Shown here piece by piece: positions 51,343 through 61,124 of a DNA stretch of 64,000 bases; position 1 is the stretch's first letter; each line of letters begins with the position of its first letter. A program made the translations under genes and the position numbers. A model generated the notes under the pieces. It saw nothing but the letters and a program-made list of their open reading frames with translations. It was not told the origin of the DNA and ran no database searches. Origin of the DNA: CAWKGV01 sp963849305 (GTDB taxonomy: Bacteria > Pseudomonadota > Alphaproteobacteria > Acetobacterales > Acetobacteraceae); NCBI GenBank assembly GCA_963849305.1, contig CAWKGV010000004.1, positions 1-64,000 of the forward strand, read 5' to 3'.

Positions 51343-52721
51343 ATGGCCCGCGACGATTCCCTCGCCCGCGGCCTGCGTGGGCTCGATCTGCTGAACCTGT
51401 TCATCGCCAACGTACAGACCGGGTTCGGCGCCTTCATCGCGGTCTACCTCACCGCGCATCAATGGACCGAGTTGCAGATCGGCTTCGTGCTGAGCATCGG
51501 CACCGTTGCCACGATCGTCAGCCAGATCCCGGCCGGCGCCCTGGTGGACGCGGTGCGCAGCAAGCGCGCGGCAGTGGCGGCGGGGATTGGCTCGATCACG
51601 CTCTCCGCCCTGCTGCTGGCCTTTCTGCCGCACGAGCTGCCGGTCGCGGCGGCGGAGGTGCTGCACGGCTTCGCGAGCTGCGCGCTCACCCCCGGGATCG
51701 CCGCGCTCAGCCTGCGCCTGGTCGGACACGCCGCCTTCGGCGAGCGGCTTGGTCGCAATGCCCGCTTCGCCGCCATCGGCAACGGGGCGGCGGCGGCGGC
51801 GATGGGCGGGCTCGGCACCTACGTGTCCACCCAGTCGGTGTTCCTGCTGACCGCGGCGCTGGGCGTGCCGGCGCTGCTGGCGCTGGCCTCGATCGCGCCG
51901 GCGGAGGCCACCAGCCACGCCCAAACAAGAAGTCCCCGCGAGCCATTCGACTGGCGTGGGCTCGGGGGGCTCCTCTCCGACCGGCGGCTGCTGGCGTTTT
52001 GCGCTTGCGTGGTGATGTTTCACCTGGCCAACGCCGCCTTGCTGCCGCTCGCGGCGAGCGACATCACCGCCCAGACCGGCAACTACGCCAGCCTAATCAT
52101 CGCCCTGTGCATCGTGGTGCCGCAGGCGGTGGTCGCGGTGATGTCGCCTTGGGTCGGCGGCCGGGCCAGCTCCTGGGGCCGCCGGCCGGTTCTGCTGCTC
52201 GGCTGGGCGGCGCTGCCGGTGCGCGCCGCGCTGTTCGCGCTGCTGCCCGCCCCGGCGCTGATCGTGTCGGCCGAGCTGCTGGACGGGGTCAGCGCCGCCG
52301 TGTTCGGGGTGATGGTGCCGCTGATCGCGGCCGACCTCACGCGCGGGCGAGGGCGGTTCAATCTCTGCGTCGGCATTTTCGGCCTGGCCACCGCGGTCGG
52401 GGCCACGGTCAGCACCACGCTCGCCGGCTGGATCGCCGATTTCAGCAGCGACCGCCTCGCCTTCGCAGCGCTGGCCCTGGCCGGCCTCGCGGGGACCGCG
52501 CTGCTTTGGGCGGCGATGCCGGAAACCGGACCAGCTGGACCGGCCGCCATGGCCAAGCCGCCCCGCCAGGCAACTCCCGTCAGGATTCGCCCCCGCTCGG
52601 CCGCGCTGGCGCCGAGCCGGGCGCGGCCGTTGCGCGGTATGGGGCGTCGGGGCTACTCCGCGTTGGCGCGCCCGCGTCCGGCTCTCTACCGGGGGGTGCG
52701 GCCGGAGGGGAGGCCGCCGCC

Positions 52722-52731
<10 letters not shown>
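51343..52731 (+). CDS. Major facilitator superfamily transporter with basic C-terminal tail
   Basis: The 462-residue protein has about twelve membrane segments. MFS signature loops include PAGALVDAVRSKRAAVAAG after helix 2 and GGRASSWGRRPVLLLGW in the middle. The C-terminal 50 residues (after PETGPAGPAAMAK) are Pro/Arg-rich and lack membrane segments; they overlap the start of argG by ten bases, and may be an extension from a lost stop codon. The start at 51343 lies two bases after the PRC gene stop. Substrate is unknown. Confidence 0.85.
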
Positions 52732-53951
<1,220 letters not shown>

Positions 53952-53970
53952 CGGCGACGGGGCGCGTCCC

Positions 53971-54915
53971 TTGACCCGCATCCTGGTGATCAAGCTCGGC
54001 GCGCTGGGTAACATAGTACTCTCGCTTGGGGCGTTCGCGGCGATTCGCGCGCATCACCCGGCGGCGCGCATCACCCTGCTGACCACCGCGCCCTTCGCCG
54101 CCTGGATGGCTAGCTCTCCCTATTTCGATGCCGTATGGACCGACGATCGGCCGAACTGGTGGAACGTGCCGGGCTGGATGGCACTGCGCCGCCGGCTCGC
54201 GGCCGGCCGGTTCGAGCGGGTGTACGACCTGCAAACCTCCAGCCGCAGCAGCCGCTATTTCCAGCTCTTCCCTCGCGCCGCGCGCCCCGAATGGTCGGGC
54301 ATCGCGTCCGGCTGCTCGCATCCGGACCGCGACGAACGGCGGAACCTGATCCACGACGCCGAACGCCAAGCGGGTCAGCTCCGCCAAGCCGGCATCGAAC
54401 AGGTGCCGCCGGCCGACCTCGGCTGGTGCGAGGCCGATCTCGGACAGTTCGGCCTGCCAGCGCAGTTTGCGCTCCTGGTGCCGGGCAGTTCCGCCCACCG
54501 CTTGGCCAAGCGGTGGCCCATTGAACTATACGGCCGCGTAGCTGCCGATCTCGCGGCAAGCGGCATTAGGCCGGTCGTGCTCGGGACCACGGCCGAGAGG
54601 GGGCTCGCCCGGAGCATTGGCCGAGCTGCCCCGAGCATCGACCTGACCGGGCGGACGAGCCTGCCCGAGCTTGCCGGGCTCGCGCGCGACGCCTGGGTCG
54701 CGATCGGCAACGACACCGGGCCGATGCATCTGATCGCGGCGGCGGGGTGCCCCTCGGTCGTGCTGTTCTCGCGCGATTCCGATCCCACGCTGTGCGCCCC
54801 GCACGGCCGCCAGGTGACGGTGCTGCGCCGGTCCGACCTCGCCCTGCTGCCGCCCGAGCCGGTGCTGGATGCCGCGCTCGCCGGCCCCTCGGCCGCGCTC
54901 GCCGCGCTCGGCTGA
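53971..54915 (+). CDS. Glycosyltransferase family 9 protein
   Basis: The 314-residue protein has the GT-B heptosyltransferase pattern: RILVIKLGALGNIVLSLGAF at the N-terminus, VPGSSAHRLAKRWP in the middle and WVAIGNDTGPMHLIAAAGCP at the donor site. It probably acts in LPS or glycan synthesis at the inner membrane. The TTG start at 53971 lies 19 bases after argG. Its stop overlaps the next ATG (TGATG). It is a separate subfamily from the GT9 gene at 21.6 kb. Confidence 0.88.
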   Translation: MTRILVIKLGALGNIVLSLGAFAAIRAHHPAARITLLTTAPFAAWMASSPYFDAVWTDDRPNWWNVPGWMALRRRLAAGRFERVYDLQTSSRSSRYFQLFPRAARPEWSGIASGCSHPDRDERRNLIHDAERQAGQLRQAGIEQVPPADLGWCEADLGQFGLPAQFALLVPGSSAHRLAKRWPIELYGRVAADLAASGIRPVVLGTTAERGLARSIGRAAPSIDLTGRTSLPELAGLARDAWVAIGNDTGPMHLIAAAGCPSVVLFSRDSDPTLCAPHGRQVTVLRRSDLALLPPEPVLDAALAGPSAALAALG

Positions 54916-56321
54916 TGGCGGACCCGCCCGCCACCCCACGCGCCCACTCGGTGGTCGAACCCCCGGACGGAATGCCGCTGCCGCAGCGGTATTGGGCGAT
55001 CGCCACCGTCCTGCTCGGGTTGGCGCTCGCGGTCCTGGACGGCGCGATCGCCAACGTCGCCCTGCCCACCATCGCCAAGGATGTCCATGCCAGCCCGGCC
55101 AACTCGATCTGGGTGGTCAACGCCTACCAGCTCGCGGTGACGATCTCGCTGCTGCCCTTCGCCTCGCTCGGCGAGATCATCGGCTACCGGCGTATCTATC
55201 GGTGGGGCTTGGTGGTGTTCACCCTGGCCTCGTTCGGCTGCGCGATGTCGAGTTCGCTCGACACGCTGACCACGGCGCGCGTCATCCAGGGCTTTGGCGC
55301 CGCCGGGATCATGAGTGTCAACGGCGCGCTGGTCCGCTTCATCTATCCGCGCCGGCTGATCGGCCGCGGCGTGGGGCTGAATGCCACCGTGGGCTCCGTG
55401 GCGAGCGCGGTCGGGCCAACCGTGGCCGCCGGCATCCTGTCCGTGGCGAACTGGCCGTGGCTGTTCGCGGTCAACCTACCGATCGGCGCGGCCGCGATTT
55501 TGGTGGCGTGGCGAGCGCTGCCGGCGACGCCGCGCTCCGGTCAGCCGTTCGATATCTCAAGCGCGATCCTGAGCGCGGTGGTGTTCGGGGCGCTGATCAC
55601 CGGCATCGACGGCTTCGGCCACGGCGAGCGGCCGGTGGTGGTGTTGGTTCAGCTCCTAGTGGCCGCGCTGGTGGGCTTCGTGCTGGTGACACGCCAGCTC
55701 AGCCGCACCTCTCCGCTGCTACCGGTGGATCTGATGCGGATTCCGATTTTCGCCCTCTCGATCGCCACCTCGGTCAGCGCCTTCCTGGCGCAAGGCATGG
55801 CGCTGGTATCGCTGCCGTTCCTGCTCGAAAACACGCTGAGCTTTGACGCTGTCACCACCGGACTGCTGATGACCCCCTGGCCGTTGACCGTGGCGCTGAT
55901 CGCACCGATCGCCGGGCGCATGGCCGACCGCTATAAGGTTGGCATCCTGAGCGGCAGCGGGCTCGCCGTGCTGACCGTCGGACTATTCCTGTTGAGCGCC
56001 TTGCCGGCCCATCCCAGCGGGCTGAACATCGCTTGGCGGATGATGATCTGCGGCGTGGGCTTCGGCTTCTTCAACACCCCCAACAACCGCGCGATCCTGC
56101 TGACCGCGCCGCGCTCCCGCACCGGGGGGGCGAGCGGGATGCAAGCGACGGCGCGTCTGCTCGGTCAGACCATGGGCGCGGCGGTCGTCGCCCTGGTGTT
56201 CGGGCTCTTGCCAGGGCACGGGACGGTGGTAACGCTGGTAGTCGCGGGGGGTACAGCGGGTGTGGCGGCCTGCGTCAGCTTCCTGCGCATGGTCGAGCGC
56301 CGGCCGGCGGCAGCCAAGTAA
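54915..56321 (+). CDS. DHA2-type MFS multidrug exporter
   Basis: The 468-residue protein has about fourteen membrane segments as in EmrB/QacA transporters. Motifs are LALAVLDGAIANVALPTIAK in helix 1 (motif D1), WVVNAYQLAVTISLLPFASL, and GFGAAGIMSVNGALVRFIYP. The start at 54915 overlaps the GT9 stop. No TetR regulator or membrane-fusion partner is adjacent, so export would be across the inner membrane only. It ends the plus-strand run; an orphan binding-protein gene follows after 42 bases. Confidence 0.9.
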   Translation: MADPPATPRAHSVVEPPDGMPLPQRYWAIATVLLGLALAVLDGAIANVALPTIAKDVHASPANSIWVVNAYQLAVTISLLPFASLGEIIGYRRIYRWGLVVFTLASFGCAMSSSLDTLTTARVIQGFGAAGIMSVNGALVRFIYPRRLIGRGVGLNATVGSVASAVGPTVAAGILSVANWPWLFAVNLPIGAAAILVAWRALPATPRSGQPFDISSAILSAVVFGALITGIDGFGHGERPVVVLVQLLVAALVGFVLVTRQLSRTSPLLPVDLMRIPIFALSIATSVSAFLAQGMALVSLPFLLENTLSFDAVTTGLLMTPWPLTVALIAPIAGRMADRYKVGILSGSGLAVLTVGLFLLSALPAHPSGLNIAWRMMICGVGFGFFNTPNNRAILLTAPRSRTGGASGMQATARLLGQTMGAAVVALVFGLLPGHGTVVTLVVAGGTAGVAACVSFLRMVERRPAAAK

Positions 56322-56363
56322 GGCCGGGCAGCGCGGACCTAACCGAAAGGGAGCAAACTCACC

Positions 56364-57698
56364 ATGAAAATCAGCCTGTCCCGTCGCTCTGCGCTCGCAA
56401 CTGCCGCTGCCGCGGCTCTGCCGCTGGTCCATGTTCGCGGAGCCGGCGCGGCCGGCAAGCTGAGCTTGGCCTTCTGGGATCATTGGGTGCCGGCGGGCAA
56501 CGATGCGATGCGCAAGGTGGTCAATGCCTGGGCGGAGAAGAACCATGTCGATGTCCGGCTCGATTTCCTGAGCGCGGTCGGCAACAAGATCGACCTGACA
56601 ATGGGCGCCGAGGCGATGGCGCGTACCGGCCACGATCTTTTCGCCTTCGACCAATGGACGGTCCATCAATGGTCCGACCGGCTTTTGCCCGTGGACGACG
56701 TGGTGCATTCCCTGATCGCCGAGAACGGTCCGGTGATCGACGGCGTGGAGTACCTGGCCAAAGTCAACGGCCACTGGATGGCGGTGCCCAGCGGCTCGGG
56801 CAGCACGTTCCTGGTTCCCTGCGGTCGCGTCAGCCTGCTGAAAAAATTCGCCGGCATCGACCTGGAGGCGCTCTACCCGGCGCACGAAGTCAGCCCGCCG
56901 GAGGCCGCCTCATGGACCTATGAGGAGCAATTGCGGGCTGCGGCCGCATGTCACAAGGGCGGCTATCCGTTCGGCCTCGGGTGCGGTGGTACCACGGATT
57001 CGGTGCTGACCTGGGGCACGACCTTCGGCGCTTTCGGTGCCGACCTGGTCGATGCCGAGGGGAATGTCACGGTGGACTCCGACAAGGTCCGCGCGGTGCT
57101 GGAATACGCCAAGAGGATGCTTCCCTTCCTGCCGCCAGATACGGTGAGCTACGACGACGCCTCCAACAACCGGGCGCTGATCTCGGGCAAGAGCGCGCTG
57201 ATTTGGAATCCGCCATCGGCCTGGGCGGTGGCCAAGCGCGATGCGCCGCGGGTCGCAGCGGATTGCTGGACCTTCCCCACCCCCCTTGGGCAGAAGGGCC
57301 GGCTCATCCCGTACCGCGGATATTTCTGGGGGATCTGGAGCTTCGCCCCGAACAAGAGCGCGGCGAAGGATTTGGCCCACTACCTGATGCAGCGCCCGCA
57401 AGTGGAGTTCCTGGACAACGCGACCGACGGCTACGACATCCCGCCATTCAAATCGATGGCCGACTTCAAGATCTGGTCCGAGGTGGAGCCGCCCAAGGGC
57501 ACCGTGTTCAATTACCCGCCGCGCCCTTGGCACCAGTCGATCTCCTACATTCCCGGCATGTCGGCGCCGCCGGAGATCGCAGTGCAGATGTGGAACCGCG
57601 GTACGATCCCGACGATGGTGGCCAAGGTCTACTCCGGCCAGACGATCGAGCAAACGATCGCCTGGGCCAAGAACGAACTGGAGGGATTTGCCCATTAG
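56364..57698 (+). CDS. Extracellular solute-binding protein family 1, orphan
   Basis: The 444-residue protein has an export signal with Arg-Arg (MKISLSRRSALATAAAAALP, ending near VRGAGAAG). It has the family-1 fold typical of maltose-type binding proteins: LSLAFWDHWVPAGNDAMRKV, HDLFAFDQWTVHQWS and FGLGCGGTTDSVLTWG. It should capture a carbohydrate or polyol in the periplasm. No MalF/MalG-type permease or ATPase is in the window. The ATG follows GAAAGGGAGC. It is convergent with nusG, 79 bases away. Confidence 0.88.
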   Translation: MKISLSRRSALATAAAAALPLVHVRGAGAAGKLSLAFWDHWVPAGNDAMRKVVNAWAEKNHVDVRLDFLSAVGNKIDLTMGAEAMARTGHDLFAFDQWTVHQWSDRLLPVDDVVHSLIAENGPVIDGVEYLAKVNGHWMAVPSGSGSTFLVPCGRVSLLKKFAGIDLEALYPAHEVSPPEAASWTYEEQLRAAAACHKGGYPFGLGCGGTTDSVLTWGTTFGAFGADLVDAEGNVTVDSDKVRAVLEYAKRMLPFLPPDTVSYDDASNNRALISGKSALIWNPPSAWAVAKRDAPRVAADCWTFPTPLGQKGRLIPYRGYFWGIWSFAPNKSAAKDLAHYLMQRPQVEFLDNATDGYDIPPFKSMADFKIWSEVEPPKGTVFNYPPRPWHQSISYIPGMSAPPEIAVQMWNRGTIPTMVAKVYSGQTIEQTIAWAKNELEGFAH

Positions 57699-57777
57699 GG
57701 CCATTCCCGTGTGACTCACCGAGGTCTCGCGAGGCACACAGTCAGGTGGAGATGCCTAAGCCGGCCAGGTCCGGCGC

Positions 57778-58308
57778 CTAAACTTTTTCCACCTGGCTGT
57801 ATTCCAGCTCGACCGGGGTGGAGCGGCCGAAGATCGACACGCTCACCTTCACCCGGCCCTTCTCCTCGTCCACCTCCTCGACCGTGCCGTTGAAACTGGT
57901 GAACGGCCCGTCCGCCACCCGGACCTGCTCGCCCACTTCGTACAGCACCGCGGGGCGTGGACGCTCCACCCCTTCCTGCGTCTGCTTCATGATCCGCTCG
58001 GCCTCGGCCTCGCTGATCGGGGAGGGACGGTTGCGGCTGCCGAGGAAGCCGGTGACCTTGGGCGTGTTCTTCACCAAGTGCCAGGCGTCATCGGTCAGGT
58101 CCATCTTCACCAGCACATAACCGGGGAAGAACTTGTGCTCGGCGTTGACCTTCTGTCCGCGCCGCATCTCGACCACATTCTCGGAGGGCACCAGCACCTC
58201 GTCGAACTGGTCGGCTAGTCCCTTCTGCGCCGCCTGCTCCTTGATCTGCTGGGCGATCTTCTTCTCGAATCCGGAATAGACATGCACCACGTACCACCGC
58301 TTGGCCAT
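57778..58308 (-). CDS. nusG: Transcription termination/antitermination protein NusG
   Basis: NusG binds RNA polymerase and links transcription to Rho or to ribosomes. The 176-residue protein has the NGN domain (KRWYVVHVYSGFEKKIAQQI, PGYVLVKMDL) and a KOW domain (VADGPFTSFNGTVEEVDEEK). Length and both domains are normal. The start at 58308 follows GGGAGGGGGCG. It comes 15 bases after secE. Downstream lies a convergent binding-protein gene rather than rplK, so the usual nusG-rplKAJL link is broken here. Confidence 0.96.
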   Translation of the reverse strand: MAKRWYVVHVYSGFEKKIAQQIKEQAAQKGLADQFDEVLVPSENVVEMRRGQKVNAEHKFFPGYVLVKMDLTDDAWHLVKNTPKVTGFLGSRNRPSPISEAEAERIMKQTQEGVERPRPAVLYEVGEQVRVADGPFTSFNGTVEEVDEEKGRVKVSVSIFGRSTPVELEYSQVEKV

Positions 58309-58323
58309 CCGCGCCCCCTCCCG

Positions 58324-58527
58324 TCAGCCCGCGGCGCCGAACAGGGCGCGGACCGCGACGCTCACCGCCTCGTCGATGGCGAAGAAGAACGCCGCCGCCG
58401 CCGCCACCATGGCGATGACGAGCCCGGTGGTCACTAGCGTCTCCTTGCGCGAGGGCCATGTCACGCGCGCGACTTCGGCCCTGACCTCGCCCAAGAACTT
58501 CACCGGATTGACCGCCACGCTACTCAT
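58324..58527 (-). CDS. secE: Preprotein translocase subunit SecE
   Basis: The 67-residue protein has the SecE pattern FLGEVRAEVARVTWPSRKE followed by one membrane segment (TTGLVIAMVAAAAAFFFAI). It clamps SecY in the translocon. The ATG at 58527 was chosen over 58623, which lies inside the tRNA gene. Between the tRNA-Trp and nusG genes this is the standard position for secE. Confidence 0.95.
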   Translation of the reverse strand: MSSVAVNPVKFLGEVRAEVARVTWPSRKETLVTTGLVIAMVAAAAAFFFAIDEAVSVAVRALFGAAG

Positions 58528-58561
58528 CTCCACGGATCGAACAGGGGTTTCGGTGCCGGCC

Positions 58562-58638
58562 TGGCAGGGGTGGAGGGTCTCGAACCCCCAGCCTCCGGTT
58601 TTGGAGACCGGCGCTCTAGCCAATTGAGCTACACCCCT
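58562..58638 (-). tRNA. tRNA-Trp(CCA)
   Basis: On the minus strand the gene starts AGGGGTGTAGCTCAATTGGC and ends with CACCCCT-G-CCA. The acceptor arm AGGGGTG pairs with CACCCCT. The anticodon loop is CTCCAAA with CCA at its centre, and the T arm contains GGTTCGAG. The CCA tail is encoded. It lies 34 bases upstream of secE, in the common tRNA-Trp-secE-nusG arrangement. Confidence 0.95.
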
Positions 58639-58694
58639 GCGAGGCAGGCCGGCAGCCCGCCGGAGCGGCGAGTCCGCCTGCCGCTCGGAGGGCC

Positions 58695-58725
58695 GTTAAA
58701 AAGGCTGCGAGGCGCCCGGTGTCAA
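58695..58725 (-). promoter_or_regulatory. Candidate promoter for tRNA-Trp-secE-nusG
   Basis: On the minus strand a perfect TTGACA (58725-58720) is followed after 18-19 bases by TTTTAA or TTTAAC (58701-58695). Transcription would start about 50 bases before the tRNA. The -35 is exact and the -10 weaker. Confidence 0.5.
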
Positions 58726-59140
58726 GGGCTGGCGGCCCGGTAAACCCGGCGCCGAAGCCGATGCGCAGCACGTCCCACCCGGGGCCAGCCCTGGCGAACT
58801 GGCCCGGCCCTTACCGCCGATCAGTAGTAGGAGCCCGCCATGCTCTAATACCAGTGGCCGCGTTCGATGACCGCTTTCGACCGGTCGAGGTCGTTCCCGA
58901 CTTTTTTGACGCTCCCCGAAGGCCGCCATTCGTTCAGGTAGCGGCGCGTCGCCTGTGCGCCCATGTCCGACGATCAAAGCCGGCTTGGCACTTCCCGAAT
59001 GCGGACGTTTGCACCACGTGACGGCAACCGAAAGTCAAGAACTTTCGGATTTCCCGGAAGATATGACCGTAACTGTATCGCAGCAATCCATGATGCCCTG
59101 TGCGCGCCGGAGCGATTGGTAAGAGTCTGGCGCTGACTGG
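58726..59140. other. Intergenic region upstream of tRNA-Trp, no gene supported
   Basis: About 415 bases hold no convincing coding sequence. A frame across 58719-59021 on the plus strand has the amino-acid make-up of random GC-rich DNA and no ribosome binding site. A hairpin at 59028-59048 is described separately. The tuf gene often found next to tRNA-Trp-secE is not here. Confidence 0.4.
59028..59048 (-). terminator. Perfect hairpin downstream of the 59.1-59.6 kb gene
   Basis: CCGAAAGT at 59028-59035 and ACTTTCGG at 59041-59048 form an 8-bp stem around CAAGA. It lies about 93 bases after the stop of the minus-strand hypothetical gene. Only a short T-rich stretch follows on that strand, so termination is possible but weakly supported. 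Confidence 0.35.
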
Positions 59141-59587
59141 CTACTGACCCACAGCCCCTACGCCACCGTCCGGGACACGACCGACATCACCTTCCCCAAA
59201 GAGCAGCGGACGAAAGACATCTTCCAGATCGGCGAAGTCTTTGCCAGTCACGTCCTCTCGCATCGCTGACAGCAGCGCTGTGAGAGCGGCTTGGCCGTCT
59301 GGTCGTGCGGCGGTTGCGCCGATCCTGTCGAAGTCTCGGAGCTTCTGCACTACATTTAACGAGCCGTAGATGCAGATGCGTGTCTTGGCGTCCGCTATCA
59401 GAGCCAACTTTTCTGTGTTCCGCGAGCACCCTGATGCAGCGATCACGCGGATGAGGTCTGAGTAGGCTTGGGCCTTTAGGGCGACCAGCAGCTTCCGGCT
59501 CTCCAAGCGTTGTCCGAAAGCGTATTGAAGGGTAGCCCCAATCAATACGCCAAGGAGCGGCAAGGCGGCGACCATCAGAGCTTGCAC
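59141..59587 (-). CDS. Hypothetical protein with N-terminal membrane segment
   Basis: The 148-residue protein begins with a hydrophobic segment (ALMVAALPLLGVLIGATLQY). A cytoplasmic helical part follows (RLESRKLLVALKAQAYSDLI, then KTRICIYGSLNVVQKLRDFD). This layout of an anchor plus helices starting at a Arg-Leu-Glu stretch recurs in small conserved hypothetical proteins of many bacteria, some near mobile or defence genes; I cannot name the family. No partner gene is adjacent. The start at 59587 is uncertain because no clear ribosome binding site was found. The 268 bases upstream hold nothing recognisable. Confidence 0.6.
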   Translation of the reverse strand: MQALMVAALPLLGVLIGATLQYAFGQRLESRKLLVALKAQAYSDLIRVIAASGCSRNTEKLALIADAKTRICIYGSLNVVQKLRDFDRIGATAARPDGQAALTALLSAMREDVTGKDFADLEDVFRPLLFGEGDVGRVPDGGVGAVGQ

Positions 59588-59855
59588 GCTCCCCGACTCC
59601 CGGAATGAGCGCCCAGTGTAACACGGACGCCGCGAAGCGTCAGCGCATGAGCGCCACGGCTAGGAATATCAATGGGTGGTACTTTTCAAAAGATATGACC
59701 GAAACGCGATGAACAGTCTCCCTGTTTTAGAATTTGCCTTGTGATTTCGATGGCTGATGGCAGGAGTGGGCGAATGTTGGCGTCAAGGTTGGCTGTCTCT
59801 ATCGGTCTCGGGGGTCCGGACCACCAGCTAGAAGGTGGACGGCTCTGGTCGCCAA

Positions 59856-61025
59856 TTAAAGGAACGGTCCGTCCGGCTCCCCGCCCAGTAGGATTTGCCC
59901 CGCCGCCTCGAAATTCGCCATCCGCGCTTGGGTTTGCTGCGAAACCGTATGGATGTCGCGGAAGCGGCGCTCGAAGGCGCTGCCGACGAAAATGGCATCC
60001 GTGCCCGCCGCGCGGAACGCGTAGTCCGCCGCCTCGATCGCGGCCTGGATCGCGTGGGTCGCGGCCAGCCGGAGCCGCGCCCGCGCCGGCACGTCGATCG
60101 GCCCAGCCCGATCCGGCGCCGCCCAGATATCGTCGAGCGTGGCCAGGAGATACGCTCGCGCCGCGCCAAGCTTCGCCTCGGTTTGCGCCAGGCTCGATTG
60201 CGCCGCCGGGTTTCGCGCGAGCGGGCTGAGGCCGCGAGGCGTCTTCCGGGCCGCCAGGGCCACGAACGCGTCCAGCATCGCGCGCCCGAGCCCGAGCGCG
60301 ACACCGGCCGCGCCCACGGTGTAAAGCCCTTGCATGGTGAACGCATAAAGCCGCCCGGGCTCGCGACAGAGCGCCGGATCTTCGCGGGTGGTGCTGAACG
60401 CCTCCGGGATGAACAGGTCGGACACGGCATAAGACGTGCTCGCGGTCCCGCGCAGGCCGATCACGTCCCAGTCGTCGATCAACGTCGCCTGACGCGTGGG
60501 GAACAACAGCGAGCGGGTCGTGGGCCGGCCGGCGGCGTTCAGGCGCAACGACCCGTCGGGCTCCTCTACCTGGCAATGCGCGCCCATCCAGGTCGAGTGC
60601 CGGCAGCCGCTGGCGAACCGCCATCGCCCGCTCACCCGATAGCCCCCCGGCACGGCCGAGGCGCGGGCCGGTCCGGGCGGCCCCCAGGCAATGACCGCGC
60701 GCGGGTCGGCGAAAATATCGCGGGCGATCTCGGGCGGCAGATAGGCGGCGAGCAAAGCCGAGCTGTTGCCCACGAACAAGCACCAAGCGACCGAGCCATC
60801 GTGCCGGCCGATCTCCTCGATCGCGCGGAGATAAGTGGTAGGCTCGATTTCGTCGCCGCCCGCCGAGCGTGGCAGGAACATGCGGAACAGCCGCGCTTCG
60901 TGCAAAGCGCCGAGCAGCGGCGCGGGGAAACGCTGCTCGCGTTCGATCGCGTCCGCCGCGGCGGCGATCGCTGGTCCGAGGTCGCGCGCCCTCGCGACCG
61001 GGTCCGGCCTCGACAGATCGTTCAT
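59856..61025 (-). CDS. Acyl-CoA dehydrogenase-fold flavoprotein (HpaH/DszC-like monooxygenase group)
   Basis: The 389-residue protein has the acyl-CoA dehydrogenase fold with FLPRSAGGDEIEPTTYLRAI near the N-terminus and GYRVSGRWRFASGCRHSTWM in the flavin-binding middle. The catalytic-base region of true acyl-CoA dehydrogenases is replaced by FRDIHTVSQQTQARMANFEA. That pattern marks the two-component flavin-dependent monooxygenases and related enzymes. A flavin reductase gene is not seen nearby. The start at 61025 was taken over 61085 because the family begins close to LGPAIAAAADAIE. Substrate is unknown. Confidence 0.85.
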   Translation of the reverse strand: MNDLSRPDPVARARDLGPAIAAAADAIEREQRFPAPLLGALHEARLFRMFLPRSAGGDEIEPTTYLRAIEEIGRHDGSVAWCLFVGNSSALLAAYLPPEIARDIFADPRAVIAWGPPGPARASAVPGGYRVSGRWRFASGCRHSTWMGAHCQVEEPDGSLRLNAAGRPTTRSLLFPTRQATLIDDWDVIGLRGTASTSYAVSDLFIPEAFSTTREDPALCREPGRLYAFTMQGLYTVGAAGVALGLGRAMLDAFVALAARKTPRGLSPLARNPAAQSSLAQTEAKLGAARAYLLATLDDIWAAPDRAGPIDVPARARLRLAATHAIQAAIEAADYAFRAAGTDAIFVGSAFERRFRDIHTVSQQTQARMANFEAAGQILLGGEPDGPFL

Positions 61026-61124
61026 GCTTCGATCCGTGACAAAATCTGCCAGGCGATTACCGGCCTCGGCGCCCTGTCCTGTCAATGTGAGAGGGCTTGG
61101 TCGATGCTGGCGATAGGCTGGGTG

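Noticed and set aside
51099..52721. Fusion of a long N-terminal part to argG
   Set aside because: The frame before 52722 is an out-of-frame reading of the PRC-barrel and MFS genes; argG starts at a GTG with its own ribosome binding site.
58719..59021. 100-codon plus-strand frame upstream of tRNA-Trp
   Set aside because: No ribosome binding site, no conserved pattern and random-looking composition; it also overlaps the candidate tRNA promoter.
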